From Combretum micranthum (Eukaryota; Streptophyta; Magnoliopsida; Myrtales; Combretaceae), in assembly GCA_024138025.1 (NCBI GenBank), contig JAMXBD010000388.1:372001-436000 (forward strand): 64,000 nt of DNA, given 5' to 3'. Both the position numbers and the translations under genes were made by a program. The notes beneath the pieces are model-generated. The model was not told the DNA's origin. It saw nothing but the letters and a program-made list of their open reading frames with translations, and did no database searches. Of the stretch, positions 60,701 through 64,000 are shown piece after piece (position 1 is the stretch's first letter; every line of letters begins with the position of its first letter).

Positions 60701-63275
60701 ATTGGATCCTTTCATATTGTTTTAGGTGCAAGGTGCTTAACCATAATGAGAAGTACTGCCGTGTCAGTCACTTAGAAAAGAACAACGAAGTGGAGAGTGG
60801 AGCCCTTCCTAGGGAGAAGTCAGCTTGTCCCAAGACCACTCAAGGGGTTTTCAGATAAAGTTGAATGTGGGTATTTTATGACATAACACAAGCTCCTTTT
60901 CTAGCCTTGCAATTTTGGTTAAAAAGGAGGGTTCTTGGTAATATTTTGTGTTTGTATATTTAGTAGTTAGATTCTCTAGATGATTCTAAAGGATTAAGAT
61001 TCTAGAAAGTAGTACAGTAGAGGGAGCTCTAAAAGAGCTTTGGATAGCTTGGATATGAGTTAGCTTGAAAAACAATCAGCTTTATCTTGCAGTTGAGCAG
61101 TAGTTCCTCAAGAGCTTTTGTAGTTGGAAGATCTTGTATCCTTCTCGTTCTCTCTCTCTCTCTCTCTTTCTTCTTCTTCCTTTTTCACCACATCGATAAA
61201 ACTAACCTTTTGTTTGGCTTTGTTGATCCCATGGTTGTATCATACTTGTTGCTATTAAAATGAATATAGGATAAAGATTGATTTCTATTTGGTTTCTAAC
61301 AGTCCATCCAAAAAGTAGAATTGCATCGCTGTTTAAATGATTTGAGTTGAATGGCCAAGGTTTTATTCTATCCATCCTTCTGAAAAAGGAGACTTGATTT
61401 TTTCATTTGCAATCTCTAACAGCTTCTCCCAATCTTGATGTAAGAGACCGCCACATGCTTGAAATCTCGGGAACCACATGTGAAGAACATCCTGAGGTAA
61501 TGTGCCTGATATACGCTGATTCTTATGATATGTTTATTTTACTTGTACTACAAACTCTAAAGTCTAATGTATGATGGGCTATTTTTCAATAAGCGCAGTT
61601 ATGATTTCTGTTTCTGTTCTTTGCGTGGCACATGCATGTAACATTGGCAAGACTCTGGTGCGTTTAAAAATATGACAGTGTTACTGGATGCAAGGGTTTT
61701 TATGTGGTGAAGCAACAGTTACTAGTATCCAACGTCCATGGTCTTAGGATAATCCTTTCATTCTAGAATTGACTTGTGAAAAGCAGTATATAAAACAAAG
61801 AAACGCCCTTTTCATAGAATCTCTTACAGGTGGCTGAGATATTAATTTGATTATTGGCCAGGTTTAGAGGAGTCTTTAACCCTGTGACCCTCTTATAATT
61901 TAAATGTCTAAAAGTCCATAATGTTGAATAAGTAGAAACCGCGTAAAAGTGGATCATTAAGTATGTTGTTTGATAGCTGAATCTCTATTGTGTGTTTAAC
62001 ACGCTGTGAATCTTGAATTCCTGTAGTGAGAACTAGACATCTCTCCAATGACTTTCTTCAATTTCTTAAATCTAAATTGCGAGTCTGCTTTCTTCCGTTT
62101 AAGATTCACTGTGAATATCAACTGCCACAGATCCTTAAGGAGGCTCTGCCTGAGTCAATAAACAAGAAAAGCAAACCAGAGCGATGTCAACAGAAGCGTT
62201 TGAAAAAGGAGTTATCTAAGAGGCAAAGTCTTGCAGGTATCTTATTGTTGCTATATTATCTTCGTGGTCAGTAAAGCATGAATACTTGGTGATGCCTTTT
62301 TTATGAACTCTTAGCTGCTGGTACATCCTGGGATGCTGGAGTCCGGCGAAGTACGAGGATCAAGTCGAGGCCTTTGGAGTACTGGAAAGGAGAACGGTTT
62401 TTGTATGGGCGTATACATGGAAGTAAGTATTTGCATTCTGTATTCATTATGCAGTTGTTATTTGTCAGGCTCCATGGCTTTATATATACGTACTTACTTG
62501 ACTACAGCAATTATCTAATTTCTACTACAGTTCTACTTTTCACTTACTTTATCCCCATAATTTTGCACTTAACTAACACAAACACATGCATGCGCGCGTG
62601 CGCGCACACACACACACACCGGACTAGACTTATTTAGTTGTTTCTTTATAATGTTTTAATGTTTTGTGATTAATCAATCACTGATAGCTCCTGTGGAATT
62701 AATTGAGAACCGAATAGTTATTTCTTCCTAGTAAAATTGGAAAAGTGATGAATTTGAATGTTTTATACCCATTTATGGACAATATGCAGACCAGTAAAAT
62801 AAAAAAATAAACTGCTTCATATGGTTAGAAACTACATTAATAATAGAATTATAGTTTTGTTGTATCGTCAAAACAATGATGTATTGACTTTTTTAATTAT
62901 GTCTTGACATACCCATGGCTTTCCTCAAAAATGTGTATGTACACGTTTTTGTAAGGTGTTAAATTTTGATATAGTTATGTCATCTAAGACAATTTCTGTG
63001 AGCAAATTACACAAATGGTGTCATTTCATGCACCTGTTGGATCTTTATGGCGAAGGTTTCTGCTCTTTTCTTGATTATTCTGTCCTTATGCCTTTGTTCA
63101 TTTTTGTTTTCTGGGTAAATGGTAGTCTTTGCTATTTTCGTTTGCAGGTATGGCTACTGTAATAGGCATAAAGTATGCTTCTCCAGGCACGAATGACGAC
63201 AAACCTACAATGAAAGTGAAGTCATTTGTCTCAGATCAGTATAAAGAACTAGTTGAACTTGTAGCCCTCCATTGA
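54786..63275 (+). CDS. CENPC: CENP-C centromere protein, 14 exons, ~684 aa (apparent 1-nt frameshift in exon 1)
   Basis: Inner-kinetochore protein that binds the CENP-A/CENH3 nucleosome. Exons: 54786-54946, 56446-56651, 56770-56858, 57007-57106, 57208-57356, 57476-58024, 58115-58233, 58324-58405, 58713-58798, 59535-59631, 61423-61496, 62131-62236, 62315-62422, 63148-63275; stop TGA. Landmarks: [18 protein letters not shown] (exon 1), [19 protein letters not shown] (exon 2), [16 protein letters not shown] (exon 3), [19 protein letters not shown] and LDIQNIF (exon 6), the diagnostic CENPC motif [20 protein letters not shown] (exon 13), and [19 protein letters not shown] at the C-terminus. Arabidopsis CENP-C has 705 residues. 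Exon 1 is 161 nt where 162 is needed: the ATG frame reads through LNKLQ, then loses the conserved frame ([17 protein letters not shown] lies in another frame) and meets TAA just past the donor. This could be a sequence error or a real mutation. Confidence 0.93.
59850..61330 (+). mobile_element. Decayed LINE (L1-type) ORF1 remnant in CENP-C intron 10
   Basis: A frame at 60619-60858 holds [20 protein letters not shown] and continues HNEKYC, giving a C-x2-C-x4-H-x4-C knuckle preceded by a VEYEW-like strand. This is the zf-CCHC_4/DUF4283 arrangement of plant L1 ORF1. Upstream, [20 protein letters not shown] (60040-60100) is an open but broken frame that may belong to it. The element ends are not defined; a (CT)n run lies at 61143-61170. 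Phase from exon 10 (GCA G) to exon 11 (CT TCT) closes across this region, so it is intronic. Confidence 0.6.
62583..62620. repeat. Alternating purine-pyrimidine run (GC/CA) in CENP-C intron 13
   Basis: ACATGCATGCGCGCGTGCGC continues into GCACACACACACACAC: about 36 bases of strict alternation. Confidence 0.85.
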
Positions 63276-64000
63276 CATGATGTAACCTTGCATGTTGATG
63301 CCTGGGAAAATTGCGGGGAAAAGGAAAAAAAGAAAAGAAAAAGAGAGCACTTGCTAATATTATCTTGAATCACACTTCCCACGATCAGACACTAATGCTA
63401 AATTTTGTAACGTGTATGCTTGAATCATGTTAGTTTCTATCTTGTGTCCTTTTATTTTATCTTGTTTTATTTTTTTAAGCATTATCTCAAGAACGTTTTT
63501 GGATTGTTTTACCTGCACGTTGTCTTATATTGATCCCGGTAAGTATTAGTAATTAGCATTATGATTTCGGATTGAGAACATGGGTGGCTGTTCCTTCATC
63601 CACCATACACCTTCAGCTTGAGGATCCATAACACTAGAAAGTTGGGACAAAGAATCATGAAGATCTCGTACAAGAGGCTCATCCAGTGGTCACTAGTCTC
63701 TATTTCTACTTTAGATAATGTTTTATGAAATAAGTGTAAAACGTAACCATCGTTTTTCTTTGGACATAATTAGCCTTGGAAAACACGTGGGCCAAACATA
63801 AGGAACCTTAGAGTAGTATAATTAAGTTTAAGCTTTCTTATAAGTTGATTAGTGTGAACTTAGGGCAATGACATTTTCCAAATCAAGAGTTGTAGATGTG
63901 ATGTTTTCTTCTTTTTCCTGATATAGTAATAGTATGGTGTTTATTGCTTAAAGCAAATGCTGATAACAATGAGAACATCTGTTAGAATCATAGTTATTTT
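63276..64000. other. CENP-C 3' UTR and downstream flank
   Basis: Follows the CENP-C stop. A-rich and T-rich stretches at 63315-63345 and 63448-63480 could hold the polyadenylation region, but no single signal is decisive. No further gene seen to the end of the window. Confidence 0.45.

Noticed and set aside
1..64000. CRISPR arrays, rRNA/tRNA genes, bacterial operons or a defence-type gene cluster
   Set aside because: None is seen. The repeats present are eukaryotic minisatellites and transposons, and no tRNA cloverleaf or rRNA sequence was noticed. I cannot support a previously undescribed protein system here.

Overview
The window is AT-rich plant nuclear DNA, almost certainly from a flowering plant. 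Three intron-rich genes give residue-level matches to plant housekeeping families, and the DNA between them is filled with plant-type MITEs, Ty3-gypsy (Tat/Ogre-like) and Ty1-copia (Maximus/SIRE-like) retrotransposons and LINE fragments. The species cannot be named from the sequence alone.

Layout. (1) 1-8557, minus strand: the N-terminal 17 exons of NAA15, the auxiliary TPR subunit of N-terminal acetyltransferase A; the gene runs off the left edge. (2) 8558-16332: gene-free spacer with a 432-bp tandem duplication, a Tourist-like MITE, a TAA-flanked MITE, a hAT MITE with an 8-bp target-site duplication (TSD) and a decayed LINE. (3) 16333-20104, minus strand: complete XRCC1-like base-excision-repair gene with one N-terminal BRCT domain, a Mutator-type MITE in intron 5, and a duplicated leader region upstream. 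(4) 20800-29867: repeats, including a second inverted copy of the Tourist-like MITE, a 3.66-kb solo LTR with a perfect 5-bp TSD, and a long-TIR MITE. (5) 29868-52690: a nested retrotransposon complex. A Tat/Ogre-like gypsy unit (LTR remnant, tRNA-Arg-type primer-binding site (PBS), gag) has an 8.8-kb copia element in its gag. It continues through gag, a 35-bp minisatellite, a polypurine tract (PPT) and a 2.3-kb LTR. That LTR is followed by a PBS-like stretch, a small copia derivative and a decayed gypsy pol (protease, RT, RNase H, integrase). (6) 54786-63275, plus strand: complete 14-exon CENP-C kinetochore gene with the diagnostic CENPC motif, an apparent 1-nt frameshift in exon 1 and a LINE remnant in intron 10.

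The three genes act in separate processes (co-translational acetylation, single-strand break repair, kinetochore assembly) and show no sign of working as a unit. Exon boundaries were set by hand from GT/AG sites, codon phase and remembered family sequences; phases close exactly across all NAA15 and XRCC1 exons and across CENP-C exons 2-14.

I found no RNA genes, CRISPR arrays or convincing novel protein system. The most unusual features are the internally inverted copia element with a ~3.4-kb palindrome of opposed LTRs, the frameshift in CENP-C exon 1, and the duplicated XRCC1 leader in which one splice donor is lost.
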